Shown: positions 41,402 through 50,783, numbered from the stretch's first letter. The stretch: 64,000 nucleotides of DNA from Erysipelatoclostridium sp. An173 (GCF_002160495.1 NZ_NFKR01000004.1:62001-126000); one strand, 5' to 3'. Program-made: numbers and translations. Notes: generated by a model not told the origin, from the sequence alone.

Positions 41402-44002
41402 ATGAAAGCTTATTACAACAAAAGTAAAACAGAGGTAAGAAAACAAGTTAATGGATCCCTAAAACCGTTAACAGAACAGCAGGTTAAAGCTAATCAAGAA
41501 AAGTATGGTTTAAATGAGCTTGTTGAAGCTAAAAAGAAAAGTCTGCTGATGGTATTTTTAGAGCAATATAAAGATTTCTTAGTTATAATCTTGATTATTG
41601 CAGCGATAATTTCAGGATTTTTAGGAGATTTTGAAAGTGCAATCGTAATTTTAATTGTTATTACAATTAATGCTATTTTAGGAACTGTTCAAACAGTTAA
41701 AGCAGAACAATCTTTAAATAGTTTAAAAGAATTATCGTCACCGACTGCTAAAGTCTTAAGAGATGGTAAGATTGTTGAAATTCCTAGCAAAGAAGTAACT
41801 ATTGGTGATGAAGTTCATCTTGAAGCTGGTGATTATATTCCTGCTGATGGAAGAATTTTAGAAAACGCTAGTATGAAAGTTGATGAAAGTGCATTAACTG
41901 GTGAAAGTGTCGCTGTTGAAAAAGATACTGATGCTATTGAAGGCGAAGTTCCACTTGGAGATCGTACTAATATGGTTTATTCAGGAAGCTTTGTTACTTA
42001 TGGACGTGGAACATTTTTAGTAACTGCAATTGGTATGGAAACTGAAGTTGGTAAAATTGCTCAGTTATTAAAATCTACTTCAGAAAAGAAGACACCTTTA
42101 CAAGTTAACTTAGATAATTTTGGAAAAAAATTATCAATTATCATTATTATTTTCTGTGCTATTTTATTTGGTTTAAATATTCTTCAAGGTGGTAATGTTG
42201 GCGATGCCTTCATGTTTGCAGTTGCATTAGCTGTTGCTGCAATTCCAGAAGCATTAAGCTCAATCGTTACAATTGTATTGTCATTTGGAACTCAAAAAAT
42301 GGCTCGTGAAGGAGCAATTATTCGTAAATTACAAGCTGTTGAAGGTCTTGGAAGTGTATCAATTATTTGTTCTGATAAAACAGGAACATTAACACAAAAC
42401 AAAATGACTGTTGAAGATTATTATGTTGAAGGACAAAGAATTCCAGCTGATCAAATTGATCCAAATATTCCTTTCCATAAAGATTTAATGCGAATGAGTG
42501 TTTTATGTAATGACTCTTCAAATGTAGATGGTAAAGAAATTGGTGACCCTACTGAAACAGCACTTATTAATTTAAGTAAAAAATTAGGAGTACCAGCAAG
42601 TAGAGTTCGTGGTGTTTACCCACGTTTAAGCGAATTACCATTTGATAGTGATCGTAAAATGATGTCAACTTTCCATTTATTAAAAGATGGCTATACAATG
42701 ATTACTAAAGGGGCTGTTGATGCCTTGATGGGTCGTATTAAATATATTCGTAAAAATAATCAGGTAGTTGAAATTACTGATCAAGATAGAGAAGATATTT
42801 TAGCAATGAACATGGAATTTTCTAAAAATGGTCTTCGTGTTCTTGCTGTTACTTATCGTAAATTTGACCAAGAAAAAGTTCTTGAATATGAAGATGAAAA
42901 TGAATTAATTTTCTTAGGATTAATCTCTATGATGGATCCACCTCGTCAAGAAAGTGCTGAAGCCGTAAGAAAAAGTAAAATGGCAGGAATTACGCCAATC
43001 ATGATTACTGGTGACCATAAAATTACAGCTGCTGCAATTGCAAAAAGAATTGGTATTTTAACAGATATTTCTCAAGCCGTTGAAGGTAGTGCAATTGATA
43101 AGTTAAGTGATGAACAATTACGTGAATTTGTTGAAGATAAACGTGTTTATGCTCGTGTTTCTCCTGAACATAAGATTCGAATTGTTAAGGCATGGCAAGA
43201 TAAAGGTAATATCGTAGCCATGACTGGTGATGGTGTAAATGATGCTCCAGCATTAAAACAAGCTGATATTGGTGTTGCTATGGGTATTACTGGTAGTGAA
43301 GTATCTAAAGATGCTGCAGCAATGGTATTAACTGATGATAACTTTGCTACAATTATCAAAGCAGTTGAAAATGGTCGTAATATTTACGCTCATATTAAAG
43401 ATGCTATTCAATTCTTATTATCTGGTAACTTTGGAGCTATTTTAGTAGTTTTATATGCATCTGTATTGGCATTGCCGGTACCATTTGCTCCAGTTCATTT
43501 GTTATTTATTAATTTATTAACTGATAGTTTACCAGCAATTGCTTTAGGGTTAGAACCTCATGATAGTTCAGTAATGAATGAAAAACCTCGTCCAATGAAT
43601 GAATCAATTTTAACTCGTACTTTCTTAACAAGTATTGGATTAGAAGGTTTAGTAATTTCTATTATGACTATGATTGCTTTCATGATTGGTTATCAAGAAA
43701 ATGCATTACTTGCAAGTACAATGGCATTTGGAACTTTATGTTTATCAAGATTAGTACATGGTTATAACTGTAAATCTAAAGCACCAGTGTTATTTAAACG
43801 TGGGTTCTTTAATAATAAGTATTTACAAGGTGCATTTTTAATCGGATTTGTTTTAATTACTTGTGTCTTAATGGTACCATTCTTAGATTCAATGTTTAAA
43901 GTTCAAACTCTTACAATCCAACAATTAATGATTGTTTATGGTTTAGCGTTAGCTAACTTACCAATTATTCAAGTAATTAAATGGATTAGAAATAGAAAAT
44001 AA
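41402..44002 (+). CDS. P-type cation ATPase (Ca2+/Mn2+ exporter type)
   Basis: 866-residue P2A ATPase. Phosphorylation site Asp325 in ICSDKTGTLTQNKMT, actuator ALTGES, hinge MTGDGVNDAPALKQADIG, and ten membrane helices. M4 holds VAAIPEALSSIVTIVL (Pro282), the form found in Listeria LMCA1-type calcium pumps, and the C-terminal cation-ATPase domain is complete. Control by a manganese riboswitch, as for streptococcal and lactococcal homologues, suggests that it exports Mn2+ (and perhaps Ca2+) to prevent overload. GGAGAA precedes the ATG. A terminator follows. Confidence 0.93.
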   Translation: MKAYYNKSKTEVRKQVNGSLKPLTEQQVKANQEKYGLNELVEAKKKSLLMVFLEQYKDFLVIILIIAAIISGFLGDFESAIVILIVITINAILGTVQTVKAEQSLNSLKELSSPTAKVLRDGKIVEIPSKEVTIGDEVHLEAGDYIPADGRILENASMKVDESALTGESVAVEKDTDAIEGEVPLGDRTNMVYSGSFVTYGRGTFLVTAIGMETEVGKIAQLLKSTSEKKTPLQVNLDNFGKKLSIIIIIFCAILFGLNILQGGNVGDAFMFAVALAVAAIPEALSSIVTIVLSFGTQKMAREGAIIRKLQAVEGLGSVSIICSDKTGTLTQNKMTVEDYYVEGQRIPADQIDPNIPFHKDLMRMSVLCNDSSNVDGKEIGDPTETALINLSKKLGVPASRVRGVYPRLSELPFDSDRKMMSTFHLLKDGYTMITKGAVDALMGRIKYIRKNNQVVEITDQDREDILAMNMEFSKNGLRVLAVTYRKFDQEKVLEYEDENELIFLGLISMMDPPRQESAEAVRKSKMAGITPIMITGDHKITAAAIAKRIGILTDISQAVEGSAIDKLSDEQLREFVEDKRVYARVSPEHKIRIVKAWQDKGNIVAMTGDGVNDAPALKQADIGVAMGITGSEVSKDAAAMVLTDDNFATIIKAVENGRNIYAHIKDAIQFLLSGNFGAILVVLYASVLALPVPFAPVHLLFINLLTDSLPAIALGLEPHDSSVMNEKPRPMNESILTRTFLTSIGLEGLVISIMTMIAFMIGYQENALLASTMAFGTLCLSRLVHGYNCKSKAPVLFKRGFFNNKYLQGAFLIGFVLITCVLMVPFLDSMFKVQTLTIQQLMIVYGLALANLPIIQVIKWIRNRK

Positions 44003-44007
44003 GTTAG

Positions 44008-44034
44008 AAGCGGTCAATTTGATCGCTTTTTTTG
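44008..44034 (+). terminator. Terminator after the P-type ATPase
   Basis: Eight-bp stem with one GU (44008-44015 with 44021-44028), followed by a T run. Confidence 0.88.
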
Positions 44035-44092
44035 TAACCTTTATTAAATATTAATTGTCTATATAGTGAATCGATTCAAAGGAGGTATCAAT

Positions 44093-44569
44093 TTGAAGAA
44101 CAATGTTGAATTAAACATTGATTTAATTATTGAAGAATATAGTCACTATGTATTTACAATTATTTATAATCTTGCGGGAAATAAATTATCTTATCAAGAT
44201 ATAGAAGAAATTATTGCTGATACTTTTTATCTTTTTTGGAAAAATCAAGATAATATTAAAAACATTAAATCATATCTGGCAGTTATAGCTAAAAACTGTA
44301 CTTATAATAAATTAAAACAAACTAAACAATACGTTGAATACAATGATCAGATTTTAAACAAACAGGGATATTATCAAGAAGATTTTAATTATATGTTGCT
44401 TATTGAAGAAAAAATGCAACATCTAACTGATGATGAAAAAGAAATATTTCAACTTTATTATATTGAAGGATATAAGATTAAAGAAATTGCTAAAATAAAA
44501 AAGCAGAAAACTAATTATATGAAAGTAAAATTACATAGAATTAGAAAAAAACTAAGGAGGAAAGAGTAA
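44093..44569 (+). CDS. ECF-type sigma factor (second system)
   Basis: 158 residues from a TTG start at 44093, set by AAAGGAGG (44078-44085) 7 nt upstream; no ATG is in frame nearby. Region 2 (LIIEEYSHYVFTIIYNLAGN, then DIEEIIADTFYLFWKN and SYLAVIAKNCTYNKLK) and region 4 (LTDDEKEIFQLYYIEGYKIKEIAKIKKQKTNYMKVKLHRIRKKL) are recognisable. The next gene begins 1 nt after its stop, with the SD inside the sigma gene. It is likely controlled by that membrane partner. Confidence 0.88.
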   Translation: MKNNVELNIDLIIEEYSHYVFTIIYNLAGNKLSYQDIEEIIADTFYLFWKNQDNIKNIKSYLAVIAKNCTYNKLKQTKQYVEYNDQILNKQGYYQEDFNYMLLIEEKMQHLTDDEKEIFQLYYIEGYKIKEIAKIKKQKTNYMKVKLHRIRKKLRRKE

Positions 44570-44998
44570 ATGCTACAAATTGATACTGACAAAATTAAAA
44601 TGATGACCGGTAATAAAATTGCTTATACTCTTTATGAAAGAAGGTTAAATATGAAAAAAAAGAAATTAAAAAAAGTAATGTTTAGTATGGTTACTTGTTT
44701 AGTATTATTAGGTGGAGTAAAAACTGTTGATGCTTTAACTGAAGGTAAAATCAGTAATACTGTTAAAGATACTATTAGAGTTTTTTTTATTGGTGAAGAT
44801 AATCAACAACAAGAAATGATCGGGGAACAGTATGTTGATGAAAATGGTGATATTTGGGTTAAATTTAAAGATCAAAGTGAAAATAAAGTAGATGTAAATG
44901 ACAGTGAGTTAGAAAAAGAAGGATTACAGAGTAATACTGAAATAGATAAGTCAAGTGATGAGATAAATACGGATATAAAAGATAATCAAACTAAATAA
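44570..44998 (+). CDS. Small single-pass membrane protein, probable anti-sigma partner
   Basis: 142 residues: about 35 cytoplasmic residues (MLQIDTDKIKMMTGNKIAY), basic KKKKLKK, one helix (VMFSMVTCLVLLGGV), then an acidic extracellular tail (GEQYVDENGDIWVKFKDQSENKVDVND, SSDEINTDIKDNQTK). The layout and the position directly after an ECF gene suggest a minimal anti-sigma factor; I recognise no conserved anti-sigma domain. AAGGAGG lies in the end of the sigma gene. Confidence 0.7.
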   Translation: MLQIDTDKIKMMTGNKIAYTLYERRLNMKKKKLKKVMFSMVTCLVLLGGVKTVDALTEGKISNTVKDTIRVFFIGEDNQQQEMIGEQYVDENGDIWVKFKDQSENKVDVNDSELEKEGLQSNTEIDKSSDEINTDIKDNQTK

Positions 44999-45007
44999 AG
45001 ATATATG

Positions 45008-45045
45008 CACACATATTCATAAAAAAACGAATATGTGTGTTTTTA
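45008..45045 (+). terminator. Terminator of the second ECF unit
   Basis: Perfect 11-bp stem (45008-45018 with 45029-45039), then T residues. Confidence 0.9.
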
Positions 45046-45165
45046 CTTAAATTACAATTATTATCATGATATAATTAGCGAGTGTAAACAAGATGTTTAT
45101 AAACAAAAAACATTATAGTTTTTTAGACATTTTATAATACAATAAAGATAAATGAGGTGGAAATT

Positions 45166-46542
45166 GTGGAAGTTGCATTAAAAACAGATTCAAGAAAAGT
45201 AAAACCAGGTGATACATTTATCGCTATTCCTAATGTTGTAAGAGATGGACATGATTATATTGAACAAGCTATAAAAAATGGAGCGATTAAAATAATTGCT
45301 GAACATGGAAAGTATAGTGTTGAGACAATAATAGTTGAAAGTACTCGAGAATATTTAAAAGAATATTTATATAAAAATTATTATCCATTAATTAAAGATA
45401 TGAAATTAATTGGATTAACAGGGACTAATGGAAAAACAACTACATGTTTAATGATTTATCAGATTTTAAAAATGTTAGGGCAAAAAGTAGCTTATATGGG
45501 AACAGTTGGTTTTTATTATGGTGATGTTAAAAAGCCAATGGTTAATACAACTCCAGATGTTGATGTACTATATAATATGTTATTAGAAGCTAAAGATCAT
45601 GGTGTAGAATATTTTGTTATGGAAGTAAGTTCACATGCTTTAGATATGGAAAGAATCTATGGACTAGAATTTGATGAAGTTGCTTTTACTAATTTGACGC
45701 AAGATCACTTAGATTATCATAAAACTTTAGAAAACTATGCTAATGCTAAACAAAAATTGTTTAAAAAAACACGTAATAACAAAGTTGCAGTTATCAATGG
45801 TGATGATCTTCATTATCAACACTTTGTTTTAGATAATAATAACAATATTATTATTAGTGCTAATGAAGGGGATTTATTAATTGAAAAAATTACTTTCAGT
45901 CATTTAGGAACTAGCTTTAAATTTAACTATCAAGGCAATGAATATAAAACATCATTAAATATGGTTGGCCGTTATAATGTTTATAATTATTTAATTGCCT
46001 TGTTATTAGTTCATTGTTTAGGTTTTAAAATAGAAGATATTTTACAATTAAATGAAGAATTAAAGGCACCAGCAGGACGAATGGAACTTATCAAGTATGG
46101 CACTAACAGTATTTTTGTTGATTTTGCCCATACCCCTGATGCAGTTTTAAATGTCTTAAGAAGTGCTCATGAATTTAAAGCAGGTAAAATTATTACAATT
46201 ATTGGTTGTGGTGGTGATCGCGATCCTTTAAAACGACCTATAATGGGTAAAATAGCTGTTGAAAATAGTGATTATGTTATTTTTACTAGTGACAATCCTC
46301 GAAGCGAAGATCCTTTAAAGATTCTTGATGATATTACTGCTTCGCTTACAAATGATAATTATGTAGTAGAAGTTGATCGTGTTAAAGCAATTCGTCAGGG
46401 AATTGATTTATTAAAAGGTAATGATGTGTTGATGATTTTAGGAAAAGGACACGAAGATTATCAAATTACTAAAGAAGGAAAACATCATTTTAGTGATCAA
46501 GAAGAAGTAGCTAAGTATCTTGCAATCAAATCAGGAAAGTAG
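45166..46542 (+). CDS. murE: MurE-type UDP-MurNAc-tripeptide synthetase
   Basis: 458-residue Mur ligase that adds the third residue of the peptidoglycan stem peptide. ATP loop LTGTNGKTTTC, then VNTTPDVDVLY, MEVSSHAL and NLTQDHLDYHKTLENYANAK with the carbamylated-Lys region. The specificity motif DNPRSEDP (SDNPRSEDP) indicates meso-diaminopimelate rather than lysine. The N-terminal UDP-binding domain is short (DSRKVKPGDTFIAIP starts at about residue 8), so the protein is slightly shorter than usual (about 485). Start: GTG 45166 after GAGGTGG, with an alternative GTG at 45157. It stands outside a division-wall cluster, so it could be the main MurE or a paralogue. Confidence 0.9.
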   Translation: MEVALKTDSRKVKPGDTFIAIPNVVRDGHDYIEQAIKNGAIKIIAEHGKYSVETIIVESTREYLKEYLYKNYYPLIKDMKLIGLTGTNGKTTTCLMIYQILKMLGQKVAYMGTVGFYYGDVKKPMVNTTPDVDVLYNMLLEAKDHGVEYFVMEVSSHALDMERIYGLEFDEVAFTNLTQDHLDYHKTLENYANAKQKLFKKTRNNKVAVINGDDLHYQHFVLDNNNNIIISANEGDLLIEKITFSHLGTSFKFNYQGNEYKTSLNMVGRYNVYNYLIALLLVHCLGFKIEDILQLNEELKAPAGRMELIKYGTNSIFVDFAHTPDAVLNVLRSAHEFKAGKIITIIGCGGDRDPLKRPIMGKIAVENSDYVIFTSDNPRSEDPLKILDDITASLTNDNYVVEVDRVKAIRQGIDLLKGNDVLMILGKGHEDYQITKEGKHHFSDQEEVAKYLAIKSGK

Positions 46543-46548
46543 CTAGAT

Positions 46549-46830
46549 ATGAGAATTCATCAGTTAGATATTAATGATATTCAATATCAAAAAAAGGAAT
46601 TTTCAGATAGTTTATTATCGTCAGTAAAACGAATTGGCTTATCGATTCCAGTTAAAGTAAGATACGAAAATGGCCAATATTATTGTCAAGATGGTCATAA
46701 AAGATTAAGTGCTATTGCTAGTATTGAAGATCCTGTTTTATATGATAAACGGCGGAAAATTAATGTTATAATTATTAATAATGGTGATTTGCGTTCTAAT
46801 GATTGCTGGCGCAGTCGTAATATGCATTAA
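46549..46830 (+). CDS. Small ParB/sulfiredoxin-like domain protein
   Basis: 93 residues. MRIHQLDINDIQYQKKEFSDSLLSSVKRIGLSIPVKVRYENGQYYCQDGHKRLSAIASI matches the ParB N-terminal (ParB/Srx) fold. DGHKRL takes the place of the G-x-R/H-R nucleotide-binding loop. There is no HTH or C-terminal domain. It starts 6 nt after murE and probably shares its transcript. CTP- or ATP-binding is possible by homology; function unknown. It is not a chromosome-partition ParB. Confidence 0.7.
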   Translation: MRIHQLDINDIQYQKKEFSDSLLSSVKRIGLSIPVKVRYENGQYYCQDGHKRLSAIASIEDPVLYDKRRKINVIIINNGDLRSNDCWRSRNMH

Positions 46831-46856
46831 AGACGAGGGGACTCCTCGTCTTTTAA
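46829..46856. terminator. Terminator between convergent murE and metH units
   Basis: Ten-bp stem (46829-46838 with 46844-46853), short T run; symmetric enough to serve both directions. Confidence 0.85.
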
Positions 46857-46865
46857 TTTATAATT

Positions 46866-49226
46866 TTAATCAATGATACGATTTAATAATTCAACAGCAT
46901 CCATAGCATCTTTTGAATAATAATCGGCGTTGATTTCTTTAGCATAATCAGCAGTTAAGACAGCACCGCCAACAAAAATCGGACACATATTATCAATCTT
47001 TTTCAACATTGCAATCGTTTTTTCCATTGAAGCAACAGTAGTTGTCATTAAAGCACTTAAACCGATTGCTTTAGGATGATATTGATAGAAAGCATCAACA
47101 ACTGTTTCAGGTGGTACATCTTTTCCTAAATCGATGATTTTATAACCATAACTTTCTAATACTACTTTAACGATATTTTTACCAATATCATGAATATCAC
47201 CATGGACAGTTGCCATAATTACTGGACCTTTAGTAGCTGTTGTTTCTTTAAAAGTATCTTTGATTACACCAAAAGCAATTTTTGAAGTTTCAGCAGCTTG
47301 AATTAACTGTGGTAAGAAAATTGTATTATTTTCATATTGTTTTCCTACTTTATCTAAAGCAGGAATTAAAATGTTATTGATAATTTCTAGACCATCTTTA
47401 GTTTCTAATTGTTTTTTTGTAGCTGTTTTTACTTCATCTTTTAAACCACGAATAATAATATCTTCTAATGTAAAATCAGTTGTATTTTTTATAGAAGTAA
47501 CAGTTTGATTAGATTGATTTTGAATATAAATAGTAGCATCTTGATCATAATTATATAAAACATTGAAAGCATCAATAGCATCCATTAGTTCTTTATCTAA
47601 AGGATTAATTATTGGTAAGTCTAATCCAGCTGCCATAGCCATAGTTAAAAAGGTTTTATTTAAAAGTGGTCGATTAGGAAGCCCAAAAGAAACATTGCTA
47701 ACGCCTAATACGGTATGAACACCTAATTCTTCTTTAACCATTCTAACAGCTTTAATTGTTTCCATTACTTCTTTTTGTTGAGCAGAGACCGTCAAAACTA
47801 AACAGTCAATAATTATATTTTCTTTACTAATTCCATATTTAGCAGCAGTTTTGATAATTTTTTTAGCGATTTCCAGACGATCTTTAGCTTTAGGTGGAAT
47901 ACCATTTTCATCTAATGTTAAACCAATAACAACACCACCGTATTTTTTAACGATTGGGAAAATAGCTTCCATGGTTTCAGTCTTACCATTTACAGAGTTT
48001 ATTAATGGTTTACCATTATAATAACGACATGCCTGTTCAATTGCTTGTGCATTAGAACTATCAATTTGTAATGGTAAAGAAATAACTTCTTGTAATAGTT
48101 TGATTACATGTTTCATTGTTGCTACTTCATCAATTCCTGGTAAACCAACATTTACATCAAGAACATGAGCCTTAGCCTGATCTTGTTTAATAGCTTCGAT
48201 AACTAATTCATCATAGCGCTGCTGTTTTAAAGCTTCTTTTAATTTTTTCTTTCCGGTTGGATTTAAACGTTCACCACAAACAACAACATGATGACCAAAT
48301 TCAACAGTTTTGCTGCCACTAGATACTCTAGTAGCTTTAACTGGAGTAGTAATAACTGGTTTGGCTGGTATTGCTTTTTTTAATTTGGCGATAAATTCTG
48401 GTGTTGTTCCACAACAACCACCAATAATGCGGACACCATTTTTGACATGTTTAATACTTTCAGCAACGAATGTATCGCTATCCATGTTGTAGCAGGTTTT
48501 ACCGGCAACTAAACATGGTAAACCAGCATTTGGTTGTAAAATAACCGGTAATGAGGCTGTTTTTAAGACTTCATTAATAATCGGTGTTAATTCCACTGGC
48601 CCTAATGAACAGTTTATACCTAAAGCATCAACATTTAATCCTTCAAGAATATTGACCATTGTAACAGGATCGCAGCCTGAAAGAGTTCGCTGGTTAGTTT
48701 CATAAGTCATAGTAACAAAGACTGGTAAATCACTATTTTCTTTAACAGCCAAAACCCCAGCTTTAACTTCATATATATCAGTCATTGTTTCTAATAAAAC
48801 TAAATCAACCTTATCTTTAGCGAGCAATACTTGTTCTTTGATAATTTCATAAGCCTGGTCAAATGATAAAGTACCCATTGGCTCTAATAATTGACCAATA
48901 GGACCAATGTCTAAAGCAATATAACTATTATTTTGACGATTGGTATTTTTTTGAGCTGCTTTAGCATTATCGATTGCTGCTTCAATTATTTCTTTTAAAC
49001 TATAGTTAACATCTTTCATTTTTAAAGCATTGGCACCAAAAGTATTAGTTGTAATAAAGTCAGCACCAGCATTTAAGTATTTTTGATGAATAGATTGGAT
49101 TAATTCAGGATGAGTAATATTTAAACATTCTGGAATTTCACCAGCTTTTAAGCCGGCTTCTTGTAATTGGGTCCCCATGGCACCATCAAATACTAATATT
49201 TCTTTTTTTAATCGTTCTTGTAACAT
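46866..49226 (-). CDS. metH: Cobalamin-dependent methionine synthase lacking the reactivation domain
   Basis: 786 residues that methylate homocysteine using methyl-tetrahydrofolate and B12. Domains in order: homocysteine-binding barrel (residues 1 to about 285; zinc ligands in GINCSLGP and IGGCCGTTPEF), pterin-binding barrel (about 310-565; VVCGERLNPTGKKK, HVLDVNVGLPGID), the four-helix cap (about 590-660) and the cobalamin domain with GDIHDIGKN (His679 as the cobalt ligand). The AdoMet reactivation domain is absent here and is encoded by the preceding gene, which it overlaps by 19 nt. GAGGTC serves as SD. Confidence 0.94.
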   Translation of the reverse strand: MLQERLKKEILVFDGAMGTQLQEAGLKAGEIPECLNITHPELIQSIHQKYLNAGADFITTNTFGANALKMKDVNYSLKEIIEAAIDNAKAAQKNTNRQNNSYIALDIGPIGQLLEPMGTLSFDQAYEIIKEQVLLAKDKVDLVLLETMTDIYEVKAGVLAVKENSDLPVFVTMTYETNQRTLSGCDPVTMVNILEGLNVDALGINCSLGPVELTPIINEVLKTASLPVILQPNAGLPCLVAGKTCYNMDSDTFVAESIKHVKNGVRIIGGCCGTTPEFIAKLKKAIPAKPVITTPVKATRVSSGSKTVEFGHHVVVCGERLNPTGKKKLKEALKQQRYDELVIEAIKQDQAKAHVLDVNVGLPGIDEVATMKHVIKLLQEVISLPLQIDSSNAQAIEQACRYYNGKPLINSVNGKTETMEAIFPIVKKYGGVVIGLTLDENGIPPKAKDRLEIAKKIIKTAAKYGISKENIIIDCLVLTVSAQQKEVMETIKAVRMVKEELGVHTVLGVSNVSFGLPNRPLLNKTFLTMAMAAGLDLPIINPLDKELMDAIDAFNVLYNYDQDATIYIQNQSNQTVTSIKNTTDFTLEDIIIRGLKDEVKTATKKQLETKDGLEIINNILIPALDKVGKQYENNTIFLPQLIQAAETSKIAFGVIKDTFKETTATKGPVIMATVHGDIHDIGKNIVKVVLESYGYKIIDLGKDVPPETVVDAFYQYHPKAIGLSALMTTTVASMEKTIAMLKKIDNMCPIFVGGAVLTADYAKEINADYYSKDAMDAVELLNRIID

Positions 49227-49840
49227 CTTTGACCTCTTTTCCGATAATTACAATTATCTTTAAGTTTACATGAAAAACAATGTTTTTTAATTTTATCATC
49301 ACCAATACCAATTAAACCAATCATTGATTTTTGAGGTAATAATAAATCATTGGGTAAAACAGTTAGACCAATATGTTTATCACATTGTAGAGCGCTAGCT
49401 AATTGATGATTAAGTTCTAATGGCACATTACCATAACCAGGACAAAATCGAAAAGTACGTTTACCAAAATTTTGCTGTTTTTCAAATTCATCAGCTTTAT
49501 ATTCAAGATAGCTGCTTGCAAGAGCATCTAATATTGTCATTCTAGTTACATCAATAACTGAGTAATACTTTAATTTTCGATCTAAATCAATTCCTAGTGT
49601 ACATGCCATAACAACAACTTGATTGCATGAGTCAAATAAATCAATTAAATCAGGATAATCTATGTTCAAATCTAATTCTTTAATTTTTAAAGGCTTTTTA
49701 GATAAGGTATAGATTTTATACATGTATTTAAATGAGAACTGTTTAAGTTCTTCTAATTCCTGATCTAATAACAAATTAGTTTGTTGATCAAGTTTTTGAT
49801 TTTGATAACCTAAGTATTTTAAAGCATTTTCTTTAATCAT
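49208..49840 (-). CDS. Methionine synthase activation (AdoMet-binding) domain protein
   Basis: 210 residues. The reactivation-domain signature RFCPGYGNVPLELN with VLPNDLLLPQKSMIGLIGIG is clear. A C-terminal cluster CFSCKLKDNCNYRKRGQRC could bind a metal or iron-sulfur centre, as in stand-alone reactivation proteins. It probably re-methylates oxidised cob(II)alamin in the adjacent MetH. The ATG at 49840 overlaps the metF end by 8 nt and is preferred over an in-frame TTG at 49855. It overlaps metH by 19 nt, so the three met genes are coupled. Confidence 0.9.
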   Translation of the reverse strand: MIKENALKYLGYQNQKLDQQTNLLLDQELEELKQFSFKYMYKIYTLSKKPLKIKELDLNIDYPDLIDLFDSCNQVVVMACTLGIDLDRKLKYYSVIDVTRMTILDALASSYLEYKADEFEKQQNFGKRTFRFCPGYGNVPLELNHQLASALQCDKHIGLTVLPNDLLLPQKSMIGLIGIGDDKIKKHCFSCKLKDNCNYRKRGQRCYKND

Positions 49841-50723
49841 TTTTAAATTCCGCAAATATATTATTAGTTCTCATCAATATTTCTTTAGCTATTTCAGGAC
49901 GATTCATTGTATATAGATGGATACCATCAACACCATTAGTAATTAAATCAATAATTTGATTAGTAGCATAATTTAATCCTACTTCTTTCATTGCTTTTGG
50001 ATTATTACGGAAACGTTCTAAAGAAGCAGAAAGATTATAAGGAATATTACCACCGCTTAATTTAGCGATATTTAATAATGAGCGCGCATTAGTTGCAGGC
50101 ATAATTCCAGCGATAATTGGAACATTAATTCCTTTTAAACGTGCTTCACGAACAAGACGATAATAATAGTTATTGTCATAGAATAATTGAGTAATTAAAT
50201 ATTGTGCTCCTGAATCAACTTTTTTCTTTAATGCTTCTAAGTCGGCTTCTAAGGAAACTGCTTCTTGATGTACTTCAGGATAACAAGCTCCACTTAAACA
50301 AAATGTATCAGGATAATTTTTGTTGATAAATGTATTTAATTCACTAGCATATTTAAATTCGTGTGGTGCAGTTTTAGGATCGTAATCTTTAGGGTAGTCA
50401 CCACGTAAAGCTAGAATGTTTTGAATATTATTATCTTTTAGTTCATTTAATATTTTTGTTAGTTGTTTTGATGTAGCATCAATACAGCTTAAATGAGCTA
50501 CCGCTTCAATACCGTATTGATTTTTAATTTTAGAAGCAATTTCAACAGTATGTTCAGTTGTTGATCCCCCAGCACCATAAGTTACTGATATAAAATCAGG
50601 TTTTAATGCTGATAATTCATCTATTGTTTTATAAATTGATGAAATGTCGCCATCATGATTTTTTGGTGGAAAAATTTCAAAAGACAAAGTCGGTTTTTTT
50701 AATAACATATCAATAATTTTCAT
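49833..50723 (-). CDS. metF: 5,10-methylenetetrahydrofolate reductase
   Basis: 296-residue flavin-dependent TIM-barrel enzyme that makes the methyl-tetrahydrofolate used by MetH. LSFEIFPPKNHDG (catalytic Glu), FISVTYGAGGSTTEHTVE, VAHLSCIDATS, ILALRGDYP and AQYLITQLFYDNNYYY are standard. It begins the metF-activation-metH operon. The ATG at 50723 with GGGGG 8 nt before it is preferred over an ATG at 50738 lying in the SD. The leader is too short for a SAM riboswitch. Confidence 0.95.
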   Translation of the reverse strand: MKIIDMLLKKPTLSFEIFPPKNHDGDISSIYKTIDELSALKPDFISVTYGAGGSTTEHTVEIASKIKNQYGIEAVAHLSCIDATSKQLTKILNELKDNNIQNILALRGDYPKDYDPKTAPHEFKYASELNTFINKNYPDTFCLSGACYPEVHQEAVSLEADLEALKKKVDSGAQYLITQLFYDNNYYYRLVREARLKGINVPIIAGIMPATNARSLLNIAKLSGGNIPYNLSASLERFRNNPKAMKEVGLNYATNQIIDLITNGVDGIHLYTMNRPEIAKEILMRTNNIFAEFKND

Positions 50724-50754
50724 TTGTATAACCCCCATTTAATAAATTAGGTAT

Positions 50755-50783
50755 ATTATAAAAAATAGCTTGATTTTCGTCAA
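50755..50783 (-). promoter_or_regulatory. Promoter of the met operon
   Basis: On the minus strand TTGACG (50778-50783), 17 bp, TATAAT (50755-50760). It overlaps the end of the DUF1836 gene and leaves a leader of about 25-30 nt. Confidence 0.75.

Noticed and set aside
50724-50783. SAM riboswitch upstream of metF
   Set aside because: The leader from the visible promoter is only about 25-30 nt, too short for a SAM aptamer.
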